This document shows, piece after piece, positions 35,501 through 45,923 of a DNA stretch of 64,000 nt. The notes beneath the pieces were generated by a model. The model saw nothing but the letters and a program-made list of their open reading frames with translations, was not told the DNA's origin and searched no databases. Both the position numbers and the translations under genes were made by a program. The DNA lies in the NCBI GenBank assembly GCA_009602725.1, contig WELB01000098.1:406821-470820 (forward strand), written 5' to 3'. Position 1 is the stretch's first letter, and each line of letters starts with the position of its first letter. Source of the DNA: Spirogloea muscicola (Eukaryota; Streptophyta; Zygnematophyceae; Spirogloeales; Spirogloeaceae).

Positions 35501-35845
35501 CGCGTGCGGCGCCGGAGGCAGGGCGCGGAGCTGGCGGCAGCGTCGTCTACAGCCAACAGCCATCCTGGCGGCGGCGGCCATGCAGCCTCCATGCCTGCGC
35601 GTGCAAGTCTTGCTGCCGGCCCTACAGACCCACAGGCGCTGGCCAGGAAGATCCGCACGTTCCTGGAAGAAAGAGGAGGCCGCGTGGCGTCAGCCGATGT
35701 CGCGGAGCGGTTCCGCCACGAGGTGTCGGCGCAAGACACCCCGCTTTTCCGCCGGCTCCTCCGGCAAGAGGCGTCGCTGGAGGGAACTGGGCCTGGTGGC
35801 CACAACAAGGAATGGCTGCTCAGATCGAGCACCGCCAATCCATAG
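29503..35845 (+). CDS. ERCC6: CSB/ERCC6 (Rad26) SWI2/SNF2 DNA repair ATPase
   Basis: DNA-dependent ATPase that acts with stalled RNA polymerase II in transcription-coupled repair. Exons: 29503 or later to 30195, 30389-30639, 31015-31346, 31540-31903, 32164-32662, 32866-32997, 33208-33384, 33556-33771, 33946-34179, 34429-34974 and 35156-35845; counted from 29644 they give about 1330 residues. Exon 2 opens with [14 protein letters not shown], a CSB N-terminal signature. Helicase motifs follow: Walker [10 protein letters not shown], motif Ia with [11 protein letters not shown], Walker B DEGH, motif [10 protein letters not shown], then [46 protein letters not shown] and motif [12 protein letters not shown]. 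The C-terminus, from [20 protein letters not shown] to EWLLRS, looks like the CSB winged-helix region. The true initiator is unresolved: no ATG lies in frame between a stop at 29500 and the conserved part, so a missed 5' exon or a sequence error near the N at 29416 is likely. Confidence 0.94.
30227..30300 (+). repeat. Degenerate telomere-like repeats in CSB intron 1
   Basis: AGTTAGGGTTAGGGTTTTAG is followed by decayed relatives such as CTAGGGTTTGGGTTAG. The units resemble TTTAGGG/TTAGGG telomere sequence of plants and algae. The array is short and imperfect. Confidence 0.7.
31385..31432. repeat. Perfect 16-bp inverted repeat in CSB intron 3
   Basis: GTTCACAACTACAAGT (31385-31400) and its complement (31417-31432) flank a 16-nt loop of GAAAGT-type sequence, a short way inside the 31347-31539 intron. 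Confidence 0.85.
33442..33484. repeat. Short tandem duplication in CSB intron 7
   Basis: GGTAGTGTTATGACTCTCT occurs twice in tandem with a 2-3 nt spacer within the intron between 33384 and 33556. Confidence 0.85.
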
Positions 35846-37785
35846 GAATGCTCAAATCATTTCTTCCTCTGTTTGTGCGGTCCTGCATGCGGTTCCTCAA
35901 GCTGCCCTTCTTAGGAGGGCTTTGTACATGACCCACTGTACTGCCCGTGATCATTTCCATTCTGTAGAGAGAACCACGTATACAAGTCACATTGACTTGG
36001 TAATGGGAACACAGCTTTGGCACGAGCTCAATGCTTGTGCTTCGTGCTACACTTGCATCGCTTGAGCACGTAGCCAGCTGTCGACCTTGTACATTAGTGC
36101 GACAAATAGACCTCTGCACTTGCTGATCCAGCAGTACATTGTGTATCGAACATCTAATACATGAGAATCCCTGCGACTGTGGCACCACTTGCAATTTGAG
36201 TTCCATATACGACCACATGCAGGCGCAAGCTGAACATCCAGCATTGACATGTCATACAGTCCAGTCAATGATCATAACATCATAACAGTAGAGTTTCAGA
36301 GCCTGGCTGCACATCAAGCTAGGCGCTCCATCAAGCCTGCATCCACTTACAACTGAAGCCTGCGCCACTTACAACATCCAGTGGACAGTATATGGACTGA
36401 CTGCATATGCACTGTTATGCGGTAAATGGATCTTGCGTCAAGCACAGCATACTGACATGGTTATGAAGTTGCTTATGAGTGTATGGGGCTCTGAAATAGG
36501 CCATCCTTCATATCTGGGAACAGGTATGCAGGCTTCAAACCTCTTTCTATGAGCATCAACCATAACACCTAAGCAAGTGACTGAGATGCAGCTGCATGAA
36601 GCTGCATTTCTTTCTTGTGAGGAGATTTAACAAGCATTGCGAGGCACTGATCAGATATTTGTAAGGTATAGCTGCAAAGCCTGAGAACATCAATCATTAT
36701 GAGGGGCTGGAGGCCGCTAAGCCCTCAAATATTTTGGTGAGGGCTACAGTGCAATGTAGCTCATGCTAAGACTTGCAAGGTCTAAAGATGATGTTACTGA
36801 GTCACTGGTCTAATTGGCCTCTTTGTCATTAGCCCAGATCTATCACTGGCCAATGCAATGTCTTGGCTCCATTGCTGCACCTCTTCAATGGAGCCAAGGA
36901 GTCAAGAGGCAAGTGTGCTCTCCCCTCGATCTCCTGACAAAGAGACAATATATTAGTGCAAGAACACCTGAGCATACATGCTACTTGTGCTTCCCAATCT
37001 GCAAGTATCATCATATAAACATCACCATTGTCCTGTGGACTACAGTACGAAGGGTTGATGTGCAAGAATGTCGCTGCCTCTGCCTTGAAAGTACAGCACT
37101 TGCTAAGCTAAGCCTGATCCAACGGACAAGGGGACAATGAAGTAATCTCTGAAGGATACCACGGAAGGATGGCAAAAGCCAGCGGGGGACTGTGTGGGTG
37201 TTGCACAAGCAATACCTACACACGTTACCAAGCGTCTACATCAATTGAGAAGCTGACCTTTCCCTAAATTGACTACATGAAGGCTTGCCAAATGGCTCTC
37301 CCAAGTACGCTGGCTGAGTTCCTCTTTGTCAGCATCTGACAGAGAGAAGTTGGTCATTCGCTGCAACACAAAGGCGGCTCTGCATAATAGGACACCGCAG
37401 TTGTCAGGCATTTGCTCCTTGATAGTGACCTAACACTCGCCCAACGGCTGCTAAGTAGCCACCAAGTTGCAATGCCAGGAGAGCGACATGCTGCTAACAT
37501 AATGGCAGGCTGGAGCTAGCAGGCTTACCGCCTGCAGTTCTATGGTGCTTTTAGAGGTCCCAGAATGACCAGCAGCACCCAGAAGCAATGGTGTCTTCTC
37601 TAAAAACTCTGTAACATCCCAATACCACATTGCCTACATATCCGGCCTCAATATCTAGACTAAAACCACATATGTGGCAAAATAGGAAAATCCTCGTTCT
37701 TTGAGGTCCTTGATAGTTGCAGAAGGAATAGTTGAAGATATTAAGCACTTGAGCACACGCACTGAGCAGGTCAAGCTTCGTCTAC
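35846..37785. other. Intergenic region downstream of CSB, no gene recognised
   Basis: AT-richer than the genes. It should hold the CSB 3' UTR and the 3' part of the minus-strand AP2-like gene. A perfect 13-bp inverted repeat (CTTGGCTCCATTG, 36862-36874 with 36886-36898) is present. No frame matches a known protein. Confidence 0.4.
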
Positions 37786-39640
37786 CTGTCATAGAGCTTG
37801 GCAGCATCCAGGGATGTAGCTGCCGTTCCCAGATGGACTTTCTTACTCCCTACCTTGATAGAAGCTTGCCACTTCCCGTACTTTTCAGACACTCCCTGTA
37901 GCTTGCTAACATCTCGCCTCACTTGGACGTTTTGAGCCCTCTTCCTTGCTCTCTGTTGCTTGATGTGGAGGTCCTGAGGACTTGCTTGTGTTCTGGTTGA
38001 AATGTCTGGCAATATGGCATAAATGTAGTTTGTGGTGTTGCATTATTGGTTTGTGCAACTCAAGCAGATCTGAAGTGCAAGTCATGTACACTTGCCCAAG
38101 CAGAGTACCCCCTACACTATTAATTTGAGCATTTCAATCATCTCCTGATCAACAGGTTGATGTGAAGTGCAGAAGTGATGTAAGTATCAGCGCTTCCATG
38201 TATTGGAGTGCAAGCTCTCCAGTCATACTATCGGATTTCATCAATATGTAAGAGTAGAGTCATTTGGAGCTGATTCACTTGACCATCCTGCAAAATGCAT
38301 GTAGTATAAGCATAGAGGATCGTATTGCACATCTGACAACTCACGATGAGGTCGGCTTTGGTCCGGGACCCTGCCTTCATCGTGTGTGCCTCCAGTTCCA
38401 CATTGTCTGCCTTCATCTCCTTTGCTGCTGATGGCGAGCTCGTCCTGCACGACACCAATTAGTCATCATTAATTGCACCATATCTATTTGCACAGATACT
38501 ACTAATGATTAGAACTGAATAGAGATTTCAGAATAGAATGATAGATAAGTTTAGTGGATCTCTCTGATCACAGGCGCAAACATACAGCAGGTTGTTCACC
38601 ACACATATGCAATTCACGTGTCCCACTAAACAAGCCCATGGGCTTCAATGGTCAAGCATGGGCATACGGTGGCGGAATGGAGGCTCGAATCTTTGCGGTC
38701 GGGCACAACAGTCACTTTAAGCTTGGCATGGCCTTGCTTTTGCAGCCTCATCGATTCTGCAACGATCAGGAAGATGACATAGCTGTCACTCACTATTCAC
38801 TCGTACAAGCAACAGGACTAGTTGCTTGCTGCAGATGTTGTCCCTTACAAAGTACTTCATTGTAGTCTCAGTGACCGTACTCCTGCGATTGTGAGGACTA
38901 GAGTGCCAAAAGTTGACACTCAATGCATCTAGTGACCTTGTCAGCACTTGTCAGCACTCCGCGGCACTTGCCCACTACTTAGGAGTACATCAATGATCAA
39001 GAATCACACACATGACAGGACCAGAGATGAGCAAGTATAGAGAGCCCTTGCTAGCCAGTGCTTGATACTGACAAGCTCCGACACAGCGAGAAAGTCGTAT
39101 GTCGTCCGAACTTATATACATTGTCATAGTGTGGCGTCAATTTGGGCTGTCAATTACCAGTGCTTATGAAACTCTGCCACGACAGCCCACTCAGCTCAGT
39201 CCGTTCATCCACTGTAAGCTTGACCTCAGATGTGAGCTTCCCAATGACACACAAGGCTCTGCCGAAGGTACAATGAGCACGGTAAGGACCCTGCTTCTGG
39301 CATCATGAGTACATCATGTATGGAGGACAAGACAGATTGGCAATTCGAAGGTTTGTCTGCTCTCTCCTCAGAGGAGCAGTGCAGAAGCAGTGCAGGAAGT
39401 CAGGAGCCTTCCGTTTAGCACCCCAGGAGAAGGTGTCAAGCATCATTCCATGCTCAAGACATAAGTCAGGCCCTTACCTTCTGTACATGCGAGTTGCCTC
39501 CTCTCTGCTTGGCAGGCTACGAAGGTAGACTTGCTTCCCGTTCCACCGAAGCAGCACTCTCCACGACCGATGCTTGTGTTGTGTGCAGCAAGAGCTGACC
39601 ATGCTAGGTAGTATTGAACGCTTTTCACTGCTGCCTCCTT
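37786..39640 (-). CDS. AP2-domain transcription factor exons (partial model)
   Basis: Two exons encode DNA-binding AP2-like segments. The clear one ends at 37786 before a GTAGAC donor and reads SKLQGVSEKYGKWQASI then KKVHLGTAATSLDAAKLYDR, matching the AP2 pattern of (Y/L)-x-G-V, W-x-A-x-I, HLG-T-F/A and AA-x-x-YD. The other ends at 39478 before GTAAGG and reads HRSWRVLLRWNGKQVYLRSL then PSREEATRMYR, a more diverged AP2-like segment whose usual N-terminal Y-R-G-V is not seen. Both lie on the minus strand about 1.7 kb apart. I infer one two-domain regulator. A possible upstream exon near 40100-40155 (MVSIRRKNPRRIRPTEVAA) and a start at 40273 may belong to it. Start, stop and middle exons are unresolved. 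Confidence 0.6.
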
Positions 39641-40930
39641 TGTCAATGTAGATTGTTCGTGGTGAACCTGGACCTACATGCACCAAAAGAACGTTGTGTG
39701 TCTCACTTGTATGAATTGTGAGCTTGTGCAGCTGAAGAAGAGCTGCCAATGCCAGGAAATGCTGAGACCAAATCTGGCCAATGTCAAGCATGCATCACCG
39801 GGACCTGACTGAAGAGAAGAGGATCAAGCTGACCCGCGTAAGCGCTAAGGGCTCTGAAGTCGTCTGAGACTAAAGCATCGCCCACAAAGATGCAGGTCCT
39901 CAACCTCACAAAGCTCATCATGGTTGGCATCAAAGCATCCCAGATATGCCATGACGCTTGGGATAAGTGGACTGATAACAGCCGCACACATGATATCAGA
40001 GTCTTCACTCAGCTACCACACTCAGCTATCACATGATACTGCCAAACGTGGTCTGTGGTGGTACGCTGTAGGTACAAGCTCACCTGCTGCAACCTCAGTG
40101 GGCCTGATCCGGCGAGGGTTCTTTCGACGGATGCTTACCATGTCACCTGCATGAGCTTGATTTTGGGTGTGAGGTTCTTGTGCTGTGGCTAAAGCAACCA
40201 AATTATTCAAAGATAGAGTGTGTATAGCGGCCAACAGTCCTCTCCCCAGCTCAGCGATTAGAGGCGTAGTCATATATTGTCACGGTCAGATGTACACAAG
40301 CCTGACATTGCAAGCCAAGCCAAGCTGAAATTCGAGAACGAACGTTGGAAGATGGACCTCAAGGATTAATCTCCTCGTGGAGGACTCCACTCGCTGTCCT
40401 TTACGGTGCAATGTGCTGTGCAGCACGGACTCCAGTGAACAGGCTAAGAAGAAGTGATGACGAGCTGCAGATGGCGAGGAGGAAGCCAGGGGATGGCCAA
40501 ATTGCCGTGGCAGCGCCCGTGACCACCGATTGGTCACGAACCACCGGAGGCTGGTCAGTTGCCTCCTGCAGAGAAAATAGGCAGCTGTTATCAAATCGGC
40601 AGCTGTTATCAAAAAAGCGGCTATAAAATCTAGCCAGGTGCATACAGAGGGTGTTCATAACATATCAGCGGAGCCACAGGCTAGGCCGACATGGCTGCTG
40701 TCAGTTACCCCGTGTCAGCGATAGGAGGTCAGATGAGCTGAGGCAGGAAAGGATGACCAGAGGCAGGGTCCTGGAGCTGCGGGGCAGCAGCCGTGCCGCG
40801 ACGGCGGGCCTGAGCTCGGCCGCTGCGGGCCGCGGGCAGCAGGAGCAGCACGGCGCGGAGGCGGAGGTGGTGGGAATGAGGTGGTGGGAATGGAGGGCCT
40901 GGCGCGGCTAGCCGTCTGGTGGGGGGGCTG
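39641..40930. other. Region 5' of the AP2-like exons
   Basis: May contain the first exons of the AP2-like gene: a basic segment RRKNPRRIRPTEVAA precedes a GTGAGC donor near 40091. A 16-bp unit, GCAGCTGTTATCAAA, is repeated in tandem at 40580-40613. Nothing else is recognised. Confidence 0.35.
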
Positions 40931-41094
40931 TTGCAGGCAGCCGGCGAGGCAACGGGTCGGGCGGCGCTCCCCAACCCGCCCCGCCGATCCAGCCCAGCCC
41001 CCGTCGTCGTCCCGGAAGTGAACGAGCGAATGACCGCATTTCCCAACTCAGGAGAGCATTTCCAAACGCGGGCGACGGTTGTGGAAGGCCAGCC

Positions 41095-41360
41095 CGAGGA
41101 AGGATGAGGGAAGAAGTGCGCGCCCATAGAGAAGAGGGGCTGGCAAAGCCAGCCCAGAAAAGAATGGGCAATGTCCAAAGCCAAAGATAGAGGAACCGGA
41201 AGAAGGACTACACTACAAAACACTGCACAACACAGAGACGATGCAGAGGGAAGCTCAGTACCCACGAGCGAGCAAGATGAGGGCCCAGATGCACGCCCCC
41301 ATGCAAGTGGCTACGACGAATGGGCGCCCACTATGTATGTGCTCACTCGTAAGTAGTAGA
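41095..41360 (-). repeat. Dispersed repeat, minus-strand copy
   Basis: GAAGAGGGGCTGGCAAAGCC then AGAATGGGCAATGTCCAAAG is the complement of 53925-53985, and the ATGCAGAGGGAAGCTCAGTA box recurs at about 54311. The orientation is opposite to the neighbouring copies at 41700 and 42530. Confidence 0.75.
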
Positions 41361-41447
41361 GTCCCCCTTCTATTGTGCTTTCCGTTTTGTTAGTGTAGCG
41401 CATGCGAGGAGTTTTCTGTTCCTCTTACACGCACAGTACTGGCTTGC

Positions 41448-42860
41448 CTGGCCTCCCTGTATACCATGCGCAGCGCGCCCAAACTCTCACAAACCCCTGT
41501 CACAAATCCCTCTGGCCCACAACGTCCGTCGCCGGGCTGGTGGTTGTTCCATGGCCCACGCCTTGCATCTGCGTGCTGGCCGTGCTCTAGCTGCAGCCTC
41601 TGGCTCTCTTCATGGGGATGCTTTCCGGCGGCCAGTCTTCTGACTTGCTGCTACCAACCAGAGCTTAATAAGTGATCCTACATGGTCCTTGCTTACTTAT
41701 GTCTTACAGCGCTTTTCGGTCCCTTTGAACCTTGTCAATTCTTTCGGGCTGGCTTTTCATAGCCCTCGGCCCCTTCAGTGAGCCAATTTCTTTCTTCCTT
41801 CCAGGGGGGCGATGAAAGAAGGAAACAAGTAGCTCTTCCAACGTAAGGCAATCGCTATGAGAGGCCAGCCCAAAGGACTAGACCAAAGTAGATACAAGGG
41901 CTGTGAGAGAAGTCGGCTCTGAAATGGGACGCGGGCTTTGAGAGGCATGCTTAGAGGCTAGCTGCTTCCTCTAACAGAAGGAAGAGTAGAAGCTCCTGCA
42001 AGGGGGAGCGATGGATGTGAACTGCCAGCACAAGAGGTAGGACAATGTCTGATGGTGCCGGTGAGGAGAAACAATGCAGCTGCGCAAAGAGTCTCAAAGA
42101 GTACGCTTTGTGGCTTCGGTCTCCCGGTCCTTTTTGGAGGGACTTCGTTCGTACAGTTTGGGCTGGCCTCTCACAGGCAATGCCTTGACTGAAAGAGCAA
42201 CTCCTTACGCAAGGGGCCACGACAAAGGATTGCTTGACAATCGTCATAACAATCAAATAATCAATATGAACGACAACCTACAATCAGCAAGCTATCCATA
42301 TCACTCACAATCAGTGTAACGATGCCATGCCGCCGCCCAGCCGCGGCCGGAGGGGCACGTCAACCCGTCCGCAAGCGCAGGCGCCGACAGCGCCGACGTG
42401 GCACCGGCGGGTCCCTGCCACGCTGGCCAGGCACGTGGGATACCTCCTCCCCCTTTCCCCGCCAACTTCCTTCCCCGCTAATAAGAACGTGTAAATGAGT
42501 GATGATTTTTGGGCGCCTTCCCGGCTATGCGGACCTTGTCCATTCTTTTTGGGCTGGCATTTCCCAGCCACCTTCTCAAATTGGGCGAGCTCCTCGTTGC
42601 GGCCCTTTGAAATTTGGTTATTCTTTCTGGGCTGGCTTTTCACAGCCCCCGCCCCATTCGGAAGAGTTGGCCTAGTACCCTGCTTTTGCGCCATCCGGCC
42701 CCTCTTTTCCTTTCTTTCTATGGCCGAGCAATTTCTTCCAGACCTTGCACATTCCTTTGGGCCGGCCTCTCGCAGCCATTGGGAGAGCCACTTCTTCTCA
42801 CAGCCATCGCCGTCGATTGAAGGAGCTACTTCATTCGAAAGAGCAACTTTTCTTCTCGTT
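41448..42860 (+). repeat. Cluster of dispersed repeat copies
   Basis: Box A near 41450-41490, box B at about 41571-41690 (GTGCTGGCCGTGCTCTAGCT, then CAGCCTCTGGCTCT), and hairpin cores near 41745-41765, 42160-42180, 42549-42570 and 42628-42650 (GGGCTGGCTTTTCACAGCCC). A minus-strand fragment with GAGAGGCCAGCCCAAAGGAC is at about 41860-41885. The cluster ends just before TAF9 exon 1 and so may reach into its promoter. Confidence 0.75.
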
Positions 42861-42968
42861 GGGAAAGCTCACTTGGTCCCGATGCGAGGGCCTGGAGTGC
42901 AAAGGCAAGCACATCGACCGGTCCTAGGGCGTCGGGACCAGGTCGCCAGTTCCTCACCCGCGGCCGCC

Positions 42969-44450
42969 ATGGCCGACGCCCCCCGCGCCGCCGCGGCGGC
43001 GGCGGCAGCGGCGGCGGCGGACATGCCGAGGGACGCGAAGGTGGTGGTGCGCATCCTCAGCTCCATGGGCGTGCACGACTTCGAGCCCCGCGTGGTGAAT
43101 CAGGTGGGGCCCCGCCCCTCCCCTCTCCCTGGCTGGCCGGCGGGGCAGCCCCGGCGCCCCGGCAGCAGCGGCGGCCTTTGAGGAGCTTGGCTTTCGGCCG
43201 GAAATTCTTGAGCTTGATGTCGGAAGTACTTGCTTCCAACTCTGTGTCCTGAGAGCTGCATGTTTGTGAGACATTCCGCCGTGTGAATTACAAGTGGCCA
43301 GCATGGTGACGAGGTGGGTCTCATAGATGGCAACAACCGCGACTGGTTCTCACTTAGGGACTGGCTGTCTCACAGTTCCTGGAGCTGATGCATCGCTACA
43401 TCGGGGATGTTGTGAGCGAAGCCCGCGTGTACAGCGAGCACGCTTCCAAGAACGGTGTCATTGACGTCGACGACGTCCGCCTTGCCATCCAGTCGTGCGT
43501 CAACTTCTCCTTCACCCAGCCACCTCCTCGAGAGGTCTGACCTACTTATACTCCATACGGCAATACTTCATTTTTACTTATGACTTACTTATACTCAATA
43601 TGGAATCCTTGTACTCCATATGGAATAGGGCAATACTTCACTTCATCAACTTGACGTCATAAGACTGCTGCGCACTTGACGTACGTTGAAGAGGTCAATA
43701 GTAACAGAGCCCTGATTAGAAAGGCCAACGTCACCAAGGTTTAGCTGCTCACTCACTTCAAGCTCTAGAAAACTATCTAATGACAACTGCCTACTGGAAA
43801 GTGGGTTCGTAAGCATTGAAGTGGTCTACATTTCTTGTTTGGCACACTTTCTCGACCATCTGCTCAGATATTGATGGAGCTGGCGAGGGAGAGAAATAGC
43901 TTACCACTGCCTCCTCTTGTATCTGGGCCTGGCATACCACTTCCGCCTGAAGCAGAAGCGCTGGTTTCGTCCAATTATCAATTTCATATTCCATCAAGGT
44001 GAGCGGAGAGGGCCAACATGGATGCATGTGTTAGCTGAGAAGCTATTGTGGTCCACACTCTCTTCTGTGCTTGTATCTTATACAGGACCGATGTTGTATT
44101 CTGGTGGTAGTTGTGGGCGTAGCCCTGACTCGCCAAAGTCAACAGCAAGTAGGTCTGGAGTGGTGCCCGGAGACTCCATGAAGCCAACGGCTGTTGAGGG
44201 AACTCTCAGCAAGCATGTAGTGCGGCACTCGCCGTTGTCTCAGTGAGCATCGGCACTTTTTGACTGCAGATCTGCAAGGGCAAGGCAAGATGAGGAATTT
44301 GATGACGACGATGTGGAAGCTGGAACACCTAGAGCCCAGCCAAAGCGCAAAGATACAGCCTCTGCCACCCTTGAGGAGCCCCAAGTGGCTGGAGGAGATT
44401 CCTCCAGGAAGGTGTCCTTTTCTATTGCAGCGAAGAAACTGAAGCCCTGA
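42969..44450 (+). CDS. TAF9: TAF9, histone-fold subunit of TFIID
   Basis: Histone-fold protein of TFIID (and SAGA-type complexes) that pairs with TAF6 at core promoters. Five exons, 42969-43103, 43376-43534, 43868-43998, 44111-44242 and 44270-44450, join in phase to 245 residues plus TGA. After an Ala-rich leader, [20 protein letters not shown] begins the histone fold. Next come [36 protein letters not shown], and [20 protein letters not shown] then [12 protein letters not shown], all TAF9 hallmarks. The C-terminal tail is acidic and then basic ([25 protein letters not shown]). The exon 4 acceptor at 44110 was chosen because the upstream AG at 44085 would bring an immediate stop. Intron 2 contains repeated CTTATACTC-type units near 43545-43645. 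Confidence 0.93.
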
Positions 44451-45923
44451 CAAAGTCAACAACCACGAGAAACTGGTAATAGCATTGAAATCAAACACGA
44501 TTAATCAAGAAAATGGCATATTCACTGCTGGCATACTCCATACTTGTTCTTCGTATGCTGGCACTTAACATGTTCTGTTGCCAATGATGGCAGGATACCA
44601 GCAACTTAAGGGTTCTGCTCTGTGGCACCATCTTGTGGTCCAAACCGAATGTGTAATCATGAGTATTACTAGACAAGTGGCTACTGTAACTGGTCAGAGC
44701 AGATTGTGGAGTAAGATGGTAACATGGTGGAACAAGATATGGAGTCTTGAAGCGAAGAAGAGAAGCACATTGGACATGCCTCCCAAACCTTGGCAGCAGC
44801 CGCTGTGCAGGCAAGTCCCTGACCACTGTAAGATCTGATGCAGTTCTGGTCTACCTGGTATGTCTGTATTATCAGCTCGCGAAGATTGTCTTGAATATTC
44901 ATGACGCACTTACCAATGACTGGATGCATGGATAGGCAGTTGCAATGCGACTGTGTCTTCACAGGACCAATACTTTTGAGTCTGGCTTCCTTTTGGTCAA
45001 TGTGGCTGCGGTTAACTTTCTCACTTAGCTGAAGCTCCGTTCAAGGCACTGCAGGAAGGCCATGGTGGTGGCATACGGGGCAAGCGATGCCATGGCACTC
45101 AGAGGACGTCAGTCTGATAATTGCGGCTCACTTCCTCTGCACTAGCCGCAGTAGACACAAGATGTACCCTTGCCTTTCGCTTCTTCATATCAAAATCGTC
45201 ATCTGTAGCAGCACTCACCTTTGCTCATCTCCTAGTCGACCAAGTTGTATGGAGAGTCGTTGCGGGTAGGTGGGAAGGGCGAAGTAACGAGGAGTGATTT
45301 GGCTTGGCTGAGTGCCGTGCCAATCGTGCTGCGTTTCAAGGGGCACGAGCCTGCCCTGCCCTTGAGCACAGTCACCGACGACAAGTCAGATTGAGCTCGT
45401 GACAGTGAGAACGACTCTTCCAGCAGAGGGCGATGACTGTGATTGGCCAGCCCAGAAGAATGTTCTAGCAAGGTTCAAAGGGGCCAGAGAAGCGCTGAAG
45501 CACTGACTGGGCACAAAGTGGCCACTGGGTGCTGTGCTGAGAGTGTCCTGATGGCCAGGGAACTTGCGTGCATTGAGATAATAAAACGCCGAAAGTGGCT
45601 TAGTACAATGGCAATGACATGTATCAACGCACATTACCCAGTGCGAATTGACCCGCTCAGTTACCACGGGTCGGCACATAAGTGTCGCTAATCGATGTCT
45701 AACGCTTACCAAGATGGCCAGGCCGGGCTGGTCAGTGAGCTCGACGTACTCCTGCACACCTGGCGGCGTTTGCGGCGACGACCACGGCGGCCGCGGCGCT
45801 GGCCGCCAGTGGTGGCGCCCGACCCGGCGTCGGCTGGAGCAGGCCGGAGCTTAGGCCGAGAACCTGCGACAAAGGCGCCACACGTCTCGGCCGCCGGCAC
45901 TGCGGCCGGTGTTGGCCGTCCCC
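44451..45923. other. Intergenic region between TAF9 and the parvulin-rhodanese gene
   Basis: No gene recognised. A minus-strand dispersed repeat copy (GATTGGCCAGCCCAGAAGAA, then AAGGTTCAAAGGGGCC) is at about 45430-45500, and a diverged R2 copy at about 45600-45665. The last 200 bases should be the promoter and 5' UTR of the next gene. Confidence 0.45.
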
